From Porphyra umbilicalis (lineage: Eukaryota > Rhodophyta > Bangiophyceae > Bangiales > Bangiaceae): 64,000 bases of DNA. Below the pieces are notes generated by a model. That model saw only the letters and a program-made list of their open reading frames with translations. It did no database searches and was not told the DNA's origin. The stretch covers positions 327,670 through 391,669 of the forward strand of contig KV918795.1 of NCBI GenBank assembly GCA_002049455.2, given 5' to 3'. This document shows positions 10,091 to 22,225 of this stretch, piece after piece. The translations under genes were made by a program, and so were the position numbers. Position 1 is the stretch's first letter, and every line of letters starts with the position of its first letter.

Positions 10091-13000
10091 ATGGACGGAG
10101 GCGCTGCCGGCATGGGTGGCATTAAGATCGACAAGCTGACGGAGACGAACTTCCACGAGTGGCGTCAGCGCATTAAGATGGTCGTCGCGCTGCGCGACCT
10201 GGACGATATGCTTGACGAAGACGGCAAGCCGACGGAGGCGGAGACCCGCGAGTTGGCGGTGTGGAAGCGTCGAGACACGAAGGCGAGCGCCATCATCGGG
10301 CTCACTCTTGGGTCTGAGCAGCTTGAGCACGTGTCGGGCTGCAAGACGACGGCGGAAATGTGGTCGACGCTGCAAGGTGTCTTCCAGCGCAAGAGTTTGA
10401 TGAACAAGATGGAGGCGCGACGCGAGTTCTACACCGTCGAAATGACCGTCGCCGAGGGCATGCTGGGCTACATCAACCGCGTGCGCAACCTCGGCGAGAA
10501 CCTCAAGGCCATGGGCGGCGAGGTGACGGAGATGGACGTTGCCATGAGCGTCCTCAACGGGCTGACGTCAAAGTACGAGAACTCGCTTGTGGCACTCGAC
10601 GCCAAGGGCGAGGACAAGCTGAGCCTCGACTTTGTGAAGAGCCGCTTGCTTCAAGAGGGGCGGCGGCAGGCGGACAAGTCACTGGCGACGAAGCGCATTG
10701 GCGACATGGCACTCGTCGGCGCCAACTATCGAGGTCAAGGCCGCCGTGGTGACCTCTCCAACATCGAGTGCTACTACTGCCATACGTTCGGGCACATCTC
10801 TCGCGATTGCCCAGAGTTCAAGGCCAAGAAGCAGAGACAGGACAAGGTGGCCGCGATTGCAGCTGACGATGGTAGCGACAGCGCCGACGCCATCTGTCTG
10901 GTGGGCAATGCAGCTGACACCGATGACATCTCCAAGTCGTGGCTTGTGGACTCTGCGGCGTCTGCACACATGTGCTGCATGCGCGGGTGCTTTGACGACT
11001 ACCATACGACCACGGGACGGAGCGTCACGATGGGTGACACGGGGTCCGTAGCCACGGCGGGCGTCGGAACCGTCGTGCTCAATGTCATCGTTCACGGCAA
11101 GACGCGCAAGATCAAGTTGGAGAAGGTACTCCATGTTCCTACAATGGGCTTCAACCTCATGTCGGTCGGCATGATGGAGGAGCGTGGGGCGGCAGTGTCA
11201 TTCAAGGGCGGTCAGACGATTATTGAGATTAGCGACAAGGTCGCTGAGTGCGGGACGCGGAAGAGTGGGCTCTACCACCTGGACATGGCCCCACTGTCGG
11301 ATATTGCTGCGGTAGCCTCTCTTCGGCTCTGGCATGGGCGCCTTGGGCACGTCAACGTGGCTTGCGTTAGGCGGATGATCAAGAACAAGGACATCGATGG
11401 ACTCAAGTGCTTTTTCTTGGCGGTCAAGGACGTCTGCGATCCGTGCGTGTATGGGAAGGCGACGCCTATGCCTATTGCAGGAGGAGGTCAAGTGACCAAG
11501 CGCCTGCAGCTCGTGCACTCGGACCTGGGCGGGCCAATGTCGGAGCCGTCGCGTGGCGGTGCGCTCTACTTTGGCACCTTCACCGACGACTTCTCCCGCT
11601 GGACCGACGTGGTCATCCTGCAGAAGAATAGCGATCTGCTCTCTGAGTGTAAGTAGTGGCTGACTAAGGCCCAGCTGCACACGGGAACCAAGATCAAGAT
11701 CCTGCCATCCGACAATGGTGGCGAAAACGTGCCGAACGCATTCAAGGCTCTTCACGATGAGAACGGCACGACGCACCAGACCACTTTGCCCAACTCACCG
11801 CAGCGGAACGGTGTTGCTGAGCGACTCAACCGATTTCTCGTGGAGATGGCTCGCACCATGATGCGAAACAAGGACGTCGATCAGGATCTTTGGGCGGATG
11901 CCATCAAGACGGCGGTGTACATCAAGAACCGCGTCACAAGCCGGGCGCTTCCCGTCTGCAAGACGTCTTTTGAGCTGTGGACCGGGAATAAGCCCAACGT
12001 AAGCCACATGCGGGTGTTTGGGTCGACATGCTGGGTCGAGCTGCACAACAGTCATATCGACTACACGTTCGGCGACAAGGCGGCGAAGGGCATCTTCTGA
12101 GGCTATCCCGACGGCAGCAAGGCGTACAAGGTCATCCTTGACGACGGAAAGGTCTTCAAGGAACGAAGCGTTGTGTTCGCCGAGAAGAACGTAAGCGAGG
12201 TGGCAGGACTTGCGGAGGAGCTTCCCGGAGACGAAAACGTCGGTGCTGAGACGGGTTTGCGCTCTGCAAGCGACGGCGAAGACGTAGATGCTGACAATGA
12301 CGGCAAGGATGACAAGCGAGGCCATGGATCTGACAAGTTTGCGGACGACAATCAAGGTAGTGGCGGCTCTCAAGACACGCTGCGTCGGAGCGGCAGAGCG
12401 CGGCGACCACCCGTCGAGAACTGGCGCCCGGTGAGCTTGGTTGCTCACGAGGCGCCCACGACGTACGTGAAAGCCGTACAAGGGCAAGAATCGGCTACAT
12501 GGAAGATTGCCATGGACAAGGAGATGGTGGCCATCCGCATGAACATGACTTGGCGCTTGACGGATCGCCCGGCCAGTCGACGCGTGCTGAAGGGCAAGTG
12601 GGTTGACAAGGTCAAGAACATGGTTGACAAGAACGGGAACAACACGACGCGGCACAAGGCGCGCCTGTGCTTCATGGGGAACCGGCAGATCAAGGGGCTC
12701 GACTTCAACGAGACGTTCGCGCCTGTGACCAAATTCACCACCATTCGATGCATCCGTGCGATGACGGCGGCGAACGGGTGGAAGCTATATCAGATGGACG
12801 TCAAGACGGCATCTCTCAATGGCGACCTTTACAGGGAGGTCAACATGGAGCAGCCAGACGGCTCTGTCGATCCGACGTATCCTGACAAGGTGTGTCGTCT
12901 CCTTCAAGCGCTGTTTGGGCTGAAGGAAGCCCCCAAGATGTGGTACGCCAAGCTCGCCGACTTCCTCAAGTCGCAGGGGTTTGACAACATTGACCCGGAT

Positions 13001-14011
13001 GCATGCCTCTACCTCCTTATGGATGACGGCAAAATCATCATCGTCCTGGTGTACGTCGACGATCTTCTTTTGGTGGCATCAAGCCTGGCGGCGATCTACA
13101 AAATTAAGGACGCTCTGCACAAGCGTTTTGAGATGAAGGACATGGCCGAGGTGAAGGTCATCCTCGGGCTAGAGAGAAGACGTGACAAGGCGTTGTGCAC
13201 CCTCAAGCTGTCGCAGGGCAAGTACGCGGGGCAAGTGCTGGAGAAGTTCGGGATGGCGAAATGCAACCCGATCGGAACGCCGCTGAGAGTGGGCCTGCAG
13301 CTGGTCAAGGCCATCGAGAGCGACGACGGGCTGCCCTACCGCGAAGCCGTCAGCAGTGTTACATACCTAATGGTCGGGACGCGTCCTGACCTCGCCCTCG
13401 CCATCAGACAGCTGAGTCGGTTTGTCTCGTGCTACGGCAAGGAGCATTTGGCGGCGATCAAGCGCGTTCTGCGGTACGTCTAGAGTTCAATGGACAAGGG
13501 GCTGGTCTTCGACAAGAACTCTTCCTGTGTTCTACAAGGCTTTAGTGATGCCGGCTCGGAGGGTGACCACGAGAGACGACGTTCTACGACGGGCTTCACC
13601 TTCATCTTTGGCGGAGCAGCTGTCAGCTGGGGTTCTAAGTTGCAGAAGACGGTGGCGCTGTCGACGATGGAAGCCGAGTACATGGCTCGATGTGAGGCCA
13701 GCAAGGAAGCTGTTTGGCTCAACAAGCTCGTTCAAGGCGTGGCATCTGAAGGGCTGCGAACAGCGATCTCGGGCGGGCCGATCAACATCAAGGTCGACAA
13801 CGGCGGGTGCATTGACTTCTCCAAGAACCCCGTCGAGCACAAGCGGACCAAGCACATCGTAATTCGCCACTACTTTGTGCGCGAGGTCATCACGACGGAG
13901 AAGGTGACACTGGAGCATTGTGCAACTGACGACATGATGGCGGACCCGATGACGAAGGGGCTCGGCAGGACCAAGCTCGACAAGCATATCGAGGCCATGG
14001 GGCTTTGCTAA
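10091..14011 (+). pseudogene. Copia-1 gag-pol polyprotein with three in-frame stops
   Basis: ATG at 10091; one frame of 1,306 codons to TAA at 14009-14011, broken only by TAG 11654-11656, TGA 12098-12100 and TAG 13481-13483. Visible parts: gag (1-225), zinc knuckle CX2CX4HX4C (C227, C230, H235, C240), protease with a DSA active site (D287), integrase zinc finger (H415, H420, C449, C452), integrase catalytic D478, D541, E577 with DD35E spacing, reverse transcriptase YVDD (D990-D991), RNase H with STMEAEYMA and a VDNGGCIDFSKNP block. Copia-2 has K at the first stop and L at the second but shares the third. The product would act in cytoplasmic virus-like particles and integrate cDNA in the nucleus. 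As it stands it cannot make full-length Pol without readthrough. Confidence 0.9.
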
Positions 14012-14037
14012 ATACAAGAACCGCCGCGGCAACAAGC

Positions 14038-14046
14038 AAGGAGGAG
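14038..14046 (+). other. Polypurine tract of Copia-1
   Basis: AAGGAGGAG lies directly against the 3' LTR, the expected position for plus-strand priming. Confidence 0.65.
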
Positions 14047-14464
14047 TGTTGGACTGTGATGCTCGTCGCCGACTCCACTGGCGGTTCGCGGTTGGATGAT
14101 GGTCGGTAACCCTTATGGTACCCCACATGGTACATTTGCAAGACGTGGTCAAGTCGCACACATTCGTGTTGTGTGATCTTGGGGCGTTACTTTTGGCATG
14201 TTTTGGATTTGATCTTCGCTTTGCTCTAGTGGTTGTTGATTTGGGGAGTGATTCGATTTGGTGCGAGGGCGTGGGCGTCGGTGTGGGCGCGAGAGGGGGG
14301 AGCACTTGGGCCGGTGGGGACTATTTGAGAGGTGCTCTCGGTTGGGAGAGGCGGGCGAACCTTAATACAACCACCAAAGCACGTTCGCACACACACACAC
14401 AAGCTCAAGCCACTCAACCACTTCACCGTGGTCCCCCGACCTCTCTCCTCACTGCGGGTTAACA
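14047..14464 (+). repeat. 3' LTR of Copia-1
   Basis: 418 bp, TGTTGGACTG to GGTTAACA. It abuts H2 transposase coding sequence at 14,465, so the element sits inside or beside that gene. Confidence 0.9.
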
Positions 14465-15212
14465 CACTGCGCCTCCACGACAATTTTGTGCATGATACAC
14501 ACAGCCTTGCCAGTGAGGATGAGGTGAGCCACGCTATGGTGGCGCGCGGGGTGGAGAGTCACCTTTTTTCGCTTGTACGTGGTGCCGTTCAGGCGCTCTA
14601 CCTCCTTGCGAGCGCCGTTTTGTACGGCGTTGAGCTCAAGCTCCTCCGGGCGTGTACCTCCGTTCGTTCACTCCATAAGATAAATGACGTGGCGGCCACT
14701 CGCAGAGCACGACACGAGAAAATGAATTGTTTTGCTTGAGGACGTTGATGTCGTTGTTGCTTTCTGGCGAGTCGGCAAAGACGTGCCAAACCCAGGGGTC
14801 GTGGTCGCACACCGTCTCCAGGACAATCGACCGCTTGCCCGACCTGCCCTTGTGCTGTCCCGCCGCGGACTTCTGGCAGCCGTTCAACTCCCAGTGGCTG
14901 CAGTGCAAGCTGCCGGTACAGCCGGGAAAGCCCCGGTCCTTGTTGAACGCCAGGATGGGCATGATGTCGTCGTCCGTCGGCGCGCGCAGGTAGCTCGAAT
15001 CGTACTTGTTGACGGTGACCTTGATGAATTTCTTGAAGGTGGCGTTGGTGGTCGACTTCAACACTCGGAGGTACTCATCGGGGCGGTCCGCCGCCTCGCC
15101 GATGCCAAGAACGCGCAGCGCGGCGAAGACCTGCTCAAGCGGATGCGCATGGGGTCGCCCGGTAGCGTTCACGCGTTGGCGGAACTACGGCTCGTTTTCA
15201 TGTCGTTGTAGA

Positions 15213-15925
15213 TGTGACGGCCCGGCACATGGCCCCCACACTCGAAGAACCAGATTCCCACGAAATATGCCCCACTGCCACATATTTCCCATCGTTCCGT
15301 TGGCGACCCACATGTGCTCACCCGGTGGCTCACCAACCATAACCGCGATCCCAATACTTCCCTGGGACTAGAAAACCCCCCGGGCGGGCCCCTAGTAAAG
15401 GGCCTAATCTTTTTCCCTGGGACTAGTAACCTCCCTGGGCGGGCCCATAGTGAAGGGCCTAATCGTGTGTGAACCCGATTTGGATGATCGACTTTAATAC
15501 TCCCCGCCTCTGACCCCGGGGCGCCGCGAGGGTGTCACGTAACACCCTTTACCCGCCTTTATTTAAGGCGGGATTCGAAGCTTCGGCTGTCCCCCGCTGA
15601 GACGGGCCCCCTGGGCCCTGAGGGGGAGGTTTCCCGAGGGTCCTTTGAGGGTGTCTGAGGGGGGTTTTCGGAGGGTCTGAGGGGAACGGACGGGGTAAGA
15701 GGGCGAGGCGTGAGTGTTGCCTCGAGTCCTTGGACGCAAGAAAGTAAACGTCCAGTCACATAACTCGTGTCTGTCTCTCGGGGCGCCTCCCCCCGGTCGA
15801 CGCCGTGCGTGTGTGCTTATCGGGGTATTCTTCCGGGGCGGGTATTCCCCGACAGGACTACCCGGCGACACGGTCTGGCTCGCCCTCCCCCCAACTAGGT
15901 GCGGTGGGCTGAGCGTGTTGTCAAA
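15213..15925. mobile_element. 713-bp insert with 5-bp target duplication (solo-LTR-like)
   Basis: It splits the H2 transposase; GTAGA is present on both sides (15208-15212 and 15926-15930). The left end begins TGTGACGGCC and the right end is TTGTCAAA; no clear terminal inverted repeat is seen. Start TG, 5-bp duplication and lack of a protein suit a solo LTR, but the right end is not a clean CA. TTTATTTAAGG near 15,557 could be a TATA-type box. Confidence 0.65.
15361..15470. repeat. 55-bp tandem duplication inside the 713-bp insert
   Basis: CCTGGGACTAG recurs at 15361 and 15416, followed in both copies by a GGGCGGGCCC core and AAGGGCCTAATC. Two units of 55 bp with several substitutions. Confidence 0.7.
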
Positions 15926-16249
15926 GTAGACGCGCATGAAAACAGCACGTGGCATTTGAAACCGGCTCTCAAAGTCCGCCTTGTCGAAGACGGGCGGCTC
16001 ACCGTGCACACCCCAGTAGTCGCGCAGAATGTTGCGAAGCCCGAGGTAGAAGTCGCGCTTCTTGTTGAACGCGCGCGCACGAACCGACCCGCGGTGCCGT
16101 CGCCGCCAGAGCTGACAAGCGCGGACCCGCCGCGCCAACTGCAGCAGCAGAAGATGGTGGCTCACAGCCATCGCGAGGCCGGAAAAAAGGTCGTCCTGGT
16201 CTACAAAACCGCCCATGTCGTCGCTGTGCGCCTCGTAGTGGACGTCCAT

Positions 16250-16669
16250 GGTCTGGATCAGCGAAGACATCAGGACTGCATGGAAACGCACCGACCAACA
16301 ATGCCACAAAAAGCACAGAAGCGAAGTGGCACGGCACTCCATGTCAGTTACCGCGTCCCACGTCGCAACCACAGTCGCTGGCGTGCTCCGCCGGACACCA
16401 CCCGGTACCCTGCACAAGCAAGTGCAACGCATTGTCGCAAACAAATGAATGGGAACCATACCAGTCGGTTGGCAGCGAAAACAGCCAGGCCTCCATCCTT
16501 GGCAACGCTTCTTGTCGGTGGGAGCGGGGCCAAGCACGGCAGACGGCGCCTGCCCCATAATGAATGCGGGCGTTTGTCGGCGGCGGAGCCGGCGGGCGAC
16601 GAAGCGTTGGTCGTCGGCAGCACCGACGTGCACGGGGGCTCTGCTTGGCGGCGGCAGTTGTCTTGGTCG
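16250..16669. other. 5' flank of H2, no gene recognised
   Basis: Between the H2 start codon and the minisatellite. It lies where the H2 promoter should be, but I see no distinct element. Confidence 0.4.
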
Positions 16670-19600
16670 ACGGCGGCGGCAGACACGGGGGCGTTGGGCG
16701 GCGGCGGCGGCGGCGGGGAGAGTCAACGGCGGCCCCGGATTGAGAAGCGAGGGCACCGTTTGGGGGGGGCGGGGGCGGTGCTGGCGGTGTCGGCAGCGGT
16801 AACGGTCGGCTTTGGCGGCGGTTGGTTGGGGCGAGAGCGCACTCCGGGACGTTGGCGGTGGCGACTGACGGCGTAAGCGGTAAACGGCAGGGCCGGGGAC
16901 GGCGTTGGCGGTGTTACAGGAGGCGAAGACGGTGTTAGAGGTTCCGGCGGTGGTGACAGTCGGCGTTGGCGGCGGTCAGTAAGAGTGGGGACGCTGGTCG
17001 GGACGTTGGCGGGGGCGGCGGACTGCGTTGGCTGTGGTCGGCTGGGCCGGGGACGGCGCCGGCGGTGTTGGAGTGGGCGGGCAAGGTGTTGGAAGGGTCG
17101 GCGGGGGCGACAGGCGGCGTAGGCGGCGGGCGTCGGGGCCGGGGACAAGGATCGCGAAGTCGACAGCGGTTGGCCGGTGCGACCGACGCCGTCGGCGGTG
17201 TTCGGTCCGGGCGGGGGCGAGGGTTGCGGCGCTCGTTGTGACGAGCGGGGGCGGAGTCGGGGGCCACGACGGCGTGGGTGGCTGAAGACAAGGTTGCAGG
17301 TCGGTGTGGGTGGCGGCGGGTCTGGCGTCGGCGGGGCCGGCGACGGCGTGTGGGCCACACGGCGATGTTGGGGACGGGGGTCGGTGATGTGACGGCGGGC
17401 GGCGAGGGCCGCCGTCGGCCGCGGGGACTCTGACGCATGCGGGCGGTGGCGGCCGCCGCGGTCAGTGGCGGCGCGGAGGCACACGACGACGACAGGGTCG
17501 GGGGCACGGGTGGCGGCGACGGTCGCCAGGGGCGGCGGCGAATGCGGCCAGTATAAGTAGCGTCGGCGATCGGAGGAGGCGGGGTGGCGGAAGGCGACCA
17601 CGGGGACAGGGGCGCGGGTGCCGGCCACGGTCGTCTGGGGCGGCGGCAAATTCGGCCGGGGCGGGAGGCAGCGGCGATCGGCGGGGGCGAAAACAGCGAG
17701 CCGCAACGACGAGGACGGAGGCGCAGGTGGCGGCGGCGGTCGCCAGGGGCGGCGGCAAATGCGGCCAGTGTGGGTGGCGGCGGCGATCGGTGGAGGCGGG
17801 GATGCGAAAGTCGACGGCGGGGACAGGGGGGCGGGCAGCGGCGACGGTCGTCGGGAGCGGCGGCGAATGCAGCCGGTGCGGGGGGCGGCGGCGATCGGCG
17901 GAAATAAGAGGGACGAGAGTCGACGACGGGGACGGGGGGGCGGGTGGCAGCGGTGATCGGTGGCGGAAGTACGGGTTACGGCAACGGTCTGCGGGGGCGG
18001 CGGCGATCGGCGGGGGCGGAATGGGCGAGCGGCCGCGACGGAGAAGGCGGCGCGGGTGGCGTCGGCAGTCGGTGGCGGGGGCGGGGGTGGCGGCAACGTT
18101 CGGCGGGGGCGGCAGCGCAAGCGGCCGATGCTGGAGGCGGCGGCTGCAGACAGAGGCAGGGGGGGAGCACAGCGGCGACGGGGACGGGGGCGCGGGAGGC
18201 GGCGAAGGTCATTGGCGTGGGCGCGACGGGCGGCAACGGTCGGCGGAGGCGGCGGCGAATGCAACCGGTGCGTTGGGCGGGTACAGGCAAGGGCGGATTG
18301 GCCAAACGGCGACGACTGGGATGGGGGAGGAAGTAGTGTCGGCGGTCGGTGGCGTGGGCGCCGGTGGCGGGAACGGTCTGCGGAAGCGCCGAAGATCGGC
18401 GAGGGCCGGTGGGGCAAACCGCGACGACGGGGCCGGGGGCGCGAGTGGCGGCGGCGGTGATTGGTGTGTGCGCGAGTGGCTGCAACGGTCGACGGGGACG
18501 GTGGCGAATGCGGCCGGTGCGGGGGGTGGCGGTGATCTGCGTGGGCGAGCGGGGCAAGCGGTGGCGGCGAAGAAAACGGCGCCGGTTACGACGGCGGTCC
18601 GTGGCGGGGGCGCGGGTGGTGGCAACGGGCGGCGGAAGTGGCAGCGCAAGCGGCTGATGCGGGGGGCGGCGGCTGTCTACGGGGGCGGCGGAGGCGGATG
18701 GCGACGACGGGAACGGTAGCGTGAGTGTCGGAGATGTTTGGTAGCGGTGGTGCGGGTGGCGGCAACGGTCGGCGGGGGCGGCGGCGAAGGCGGCCGGTGC
18801 GGGGGGCTGCGGCGATCGGCGGGGGCCAGAGTGCCAAGCGGCGACGACGAGAACGAGGGCGCATTTGGCAGCGGCGGTCGGCGCCGTGGGCGCGGAAGGC
18901 GGCAACGGACGCCGAGAGCGCGGCAAATGCGGGCAGTGTGTGCTGCGGCAGAAGGCGGTGGAGGCGGGGCGGCGGGAGGCGACGACAGGGACGGGGGCGC
19001 GAATGGCGGCGAAAGTCGTCGGGGGCGGCGACGAATGCGGCTGGTTCGGGGGGCGGCGGCGATCGGTGTTGGCGGGAAGAGCGAGCTGCGACGACAAGGA
19101 CGGGGGCGCGGTTGGCGGCGGCGGTCCGTGGCGGCGGCGCGGGTAGCGGCAACGGTCGGCGGGGGCGGCGGCGATCGGCGGGGGTGGCGGGGGCGAACGG
19201 CGACGACGAAAACAGGGGCGCGGGTGGCGACGACGGTCGTCGGGGCCGGGTGCGAATGCGGCCGTTGCGTGGAACGGCGGCGATTGTCGGGGACGGGAGA
19301 GGTGAGTGGCGACGACGGCACTGAGGGCGCGGGTGGCAGCGGCAGTCGGTGGCGGAGCTGCGGGTGGCGGCAACGGTCGGTGGGGGCGGCTGCGATCGGC
19401 GGGGGCGGGAGGGGCGAGCAACGACGTCGAGGACAGGGGCGCGATTGGCGGCGGCGGTCGGTGGTATTGGCGTGGGTGGCGGCAAAAGCCTGCTGGAGCG
19501 GCGGCGATCGACGAGGGCGGGTGCAGTGGACGGCGACGACGGAAGCGGGGGTCGGAATGGCGGCGTCGGTCATTGGCGTTGGCGCGAGTGGCTGCATTGG

Positions 19601-20260
19601 TCGAGGGGGGCGGCGGCCATCGGCTGGCGCAGAAGGGGCGGACGGCGACGACGAAGACAGAAGCACGAGTGGCGGCGGCTGTCGATGGCGGGGGCACGGG
19701 TAGCGGCAACGGTCGGCGAGGGCTACGGCGATCGACGGGAGCGGGAGAGGCGAGCGGCGGCAACAGGGACGGCGCGCGGGTGGCGGCGGCGGTCGGTGAC
19801 GGGGGCGCCGAAGGTGGCAACGGTCCGCGGGGCCGGCGAGGGAGGGTGGCCCGGAAGGTGAAGACGGGGACAAAGGCGCGAATGGCGGCGGCGGTCGGTG
19901 GCCTGGGCGCGAGTGCCGGGAACGGTCGGCTGCGGCGGCGGCGCGAGAGACCGGTGCGAAGGGCGGCGGCGATCGGCGGGGGCAAAGGGGGCTGACAGCG
20001 ACGACGGGGACGGTCGCGTGAGTAACGTCGGCAATCGGTAGCGGTTGCGCAAGGAGCGGCAACGGTCGGCGGGGAAGGCGGCGTAAGCGGCCAGTGCGGG
20101 GGGCCGCGGCGACCGGCGGGGGCTGAGGGGGCGCACGGCGACGACGGGGACGGTTGCGTGGGTGGCAGTGGCGGCCAGTCGCGGTGGCGCGGGTGGTGGC
20201 AACGATCGGCGGGGGCGGTGGCGACGTCGGAGCGGCGGCCCGGGTGCCGGTGGGCGCTGG
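16670..20260. repeat. GC-rich minisatellite, 140-bp period
   Basis: About 3.6 kb of degenerate repeats built from GCGGCAACGGTCGGCGGGGGC, GGCGATCGGCGGGGGC and GCGACGACGGGGAC-type blocks. The landmark GGCAACGGTC or close variants starts at 18481, 18621, 18761 and 18901, exactly 140 bp apart. Further on, 19008 and 19148 are again 140 apart, and a variant near 19,229 is 140 before 19369. One step of 107 bp suggests units lacking 33 bp. Frames of up to 780 codons open on both strands because stops are rare in this composition. Since 140 is not a multiple of three, a conserved protein repeat is not expected. Confidence 0.85.
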
Positions 20261-20659
20261 TGGCGTGAAGGAAGGGGCTGTACGCGCGCGCGCGGGACGC
20301 GGCGGGGGGTGGTAGAGAGGGCATTAATTGTAGCCGCCCAGGCGTCTGTGCCGTGTGGGTTGTGGGTGGTTGTTGGGGTGTGGCGGTTGTCAGCGGCGCC
20401 CTGGGGTGCTGTCAAGGGTCGAGGGTTCAGATCAGCTCACTACGTGGCCGCGGGTGTGGCCATTTGGCGACCGGGCGCAGGACCATGGCCCGGCCCCGCC
20501 TCGTGTGCCCGCACGAGCGCTCCGATCCAGTTGTTCTACCAGTGTCGGTGCGATCGCGCCACGTGTCCGACAGGCCCGCAAGCATGTTTGGCCACACGCC
20601 ACCGCATGAGAGATACGTGACACAATTCAACGATCCGGGCTCTTGGGTCGAGATGACGC
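20261..20659. other. No recognisable gene
   Basis: Transition from the minisatellite to the MITE copy; contains a GT-rich stretch (20,340-20,390). Nothing else recognised. Confidence 0.4.
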
Positions 20660-21048
20660 ATGTTTCTGTTTGAAGACACAGAATTCCTGTGCAAAAAACA
20701 GAGCAACCCCCTCTGACAGGCTCTCAGAGGCCAACCCATGCGAAGCCCTTGCATATTTGTGTTTGCGAGAACAGGAATCGCTCTTCACTGCACACATAGC
20801 GCCTGCGAGCTGGGCCATAGATGCTTCTCCGCCTCTCTCTTTTTCTGAAATGGTGAAGTGTATACGTCTTATGCATTGTCTCTTTTTTTCCAGTGGAAAG
20901 GCATCTATCCCGGCGAACAGATGAGTTTGGCGCTCTTTCTGGGAAAAAGCAGTTTTGACAGAGCCGAAGGGCGGTTCGCAGATTATCTGTTCGCCTCAAA
21001 ATACGCAAAAGCAGACGTGCTTTTGACGACTGTTTTGGGCCCGCTGCG
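20660..21048 (-). mobile_element. Diverged MITE copy with one terminus left
   Basis: Reverse-complement relative of the complete MITE at 58,631-59,088: shared blocks include ACAGAATTCCTGTGC, TTTGTGTTTGCGAGAACAGG and GTATACGTCT. The right terminus (GACGTGCTTTTGACGACTG, then GGGCCCGCTGCG) is intact and followed by CAG (21049-21051), the same trinucleotide as the target duplication of the other copy. The left terminus is missing. Confidence 0.8.
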
Positions 21049-22225
21049 CAGGGGCGGGGCCGTCACCTCACCTCGCAGCGCGCCTGCGCGCGGTGGGCGG
21101 GGCGGCCGAAACGGAGCACGGGCGGGCGGGTGAGATCGACCACCGCGCGACGGGGCGCCCCTACCCGCGCCGCTAGATGGCGTGAGCAACCGCCAATGTG
21201 AACTAAAGTCTATCCCATTCTCTCAGACACCTGGTGTTTTGGAGCCTATCGTTGGCGTGCTTGCTCCGAAGGGTTTCAAACTTTGTAGTAACCTTCGATG
21301 ACGGGTTTCGCGTGAGCACACCAAAAATCACGCAGAGAAGCCCAGTTCATTTGCCGCTGTGGTGTGTATACCTCCGGCGGCATCGATCTGGTCACACCAA
21401 AACCGACCGTTCCGGACCATCTCAGATTTGGTCGAATCCGATTCGAACTTAATCGCAACTTGAGGGGCTACTTTATTCAGACTCAAAAAGACATAAGATC
21501 AACACGCGATGCTCGCGCGACCACATCCAAGGATCTTCGATGCCAGAAGCGCCGCGAATCATAAATTGAGGCGCTGGCGCTAAGCAAGCCGTCTTGACAT
21601 GCTAAAATCTGTGACTCCCTCAAAACATTTCTCGGTCAACACCCAAATCAAAGCACGCCGACAAAGTCGCATTCAATCCACGTCCTTCTCATCCTCGTCC
21701 CCTGGCTGGGGCAGAAACGACGCGAGCGCGCGAAGCGCCTAATTGCCCAGGCTCGCCGACTTCGCATCAGAAACGCGCACTCGGCGGATCAAGAAATCTT
21801 CAAAGTAGCCCCACAGATCGGATGAATGATTTTCAATCGTTGCACAATTTTTGCACTTCTTTGCTACGACCGTCTTGGCAGGCCTCTGCAGACCTTCATG
21901 TCAGCTAAAGTACCGCGACCACTGGCCAGTATGACTCGACAGAATATTGGGACATCGTCTGGTGGCCAATTTCCTGGTTAGTGTCTTTTCTTGTCAGGCA
22001 GGGACGGCAAAAAGCCCCCAGAGACAGTTTTGTGCCGTGTTCAGGCACGACGATGAGGTGCTTCTCAAATGCCAATGCGTCCCATTTTCTGGCACATGGA
22101 TGTGGAGTGGGTCTTTACTGCGCATGAGAAGTCCGCTTGCAAAAATCTGTCGATGCAGCCGAGCTAAGACGAGACAAGAACATTCCTGGTCTCAGGGGTC
22201 TGGAAAGAATGGGATAGACTGTAGG
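21049..22225. other. No recognisable gene
   Basis: AT-richer than its surroundings (especially 21.4-21.9 kb). Frames are short. No TIR, RNA or protein motif seen. Confidence 0.5.

Larger units (their letters stand above)
9512..14464 (+). mobile_element. Ty1/copia LTR retrotransposon, full length (Copia-1)
   Basis: A 4,953-bp element bounded by two 418-bp direct repeats that start TGTTGGACTG and end in ACA. Between them lie a primer-binding candidate, a single gag-pol frame and a purine tract. Domain order is gag, zinc knuckle, protease, integrase, reverse transcriptase, RNase H, which is the copia order. The two LTRs differ at roughly 25 of 418 positions by eye, so the insertion is not recent. 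The flanking pentamers (CGGCG left, CACTG right) do not match, so no target duplication is visible. Two more members of the same family are in the window (51.2-55.05 kb and 62.96 kb to the right edge). Confidence 0.93.
14465..16249 (-). pseudogene. PIF/Harbinger-type transposase, interrupted (H2)
   Basis: The N-terminal part starts at ATG 16247-16249 (MDVHYEAHSDD) and contains RNILRDYWGVHGEPPVFDKA and RFQMPRAVFMRVYFD. It is cut at 15,925 by a 713-bp insert. Coding resumes at about 15,212 (one base out of frame and with a TAG where a Trp is expected, near 15,196) with NATGRPHAHPLEQVFAALRV, GFPGCTGSLHCSHWELNGC, GQHKGRSGKRSIVLETV and SNNDINVL. The tail HPARHHSVAHLILTGKAVC runs up to the Copia-1 LTR. 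The first catalytic Asp (normally S-L/I-D-C) is His (14903-14905). With a missing C-terminus, an insertion and this change, it is inactive. Confidence 0.82.

Noticed and set aside
9507-14469. Target-site duplication for Copia-1
   Set aside because: The pentamers next to the LTRs (CGGCG and CACTG) differ, so none can be claimed.
16723-20324. Very long Pro/Arg-rich open frames on the minus strand and Gly/Arg-rich ones on the plus strand
   Set aside because: They lie wholly in the 140-bp minisatellite; open frames occur in several frames at once, and 140 bp is not a multiple of three, so the protein repeat is not conserved.
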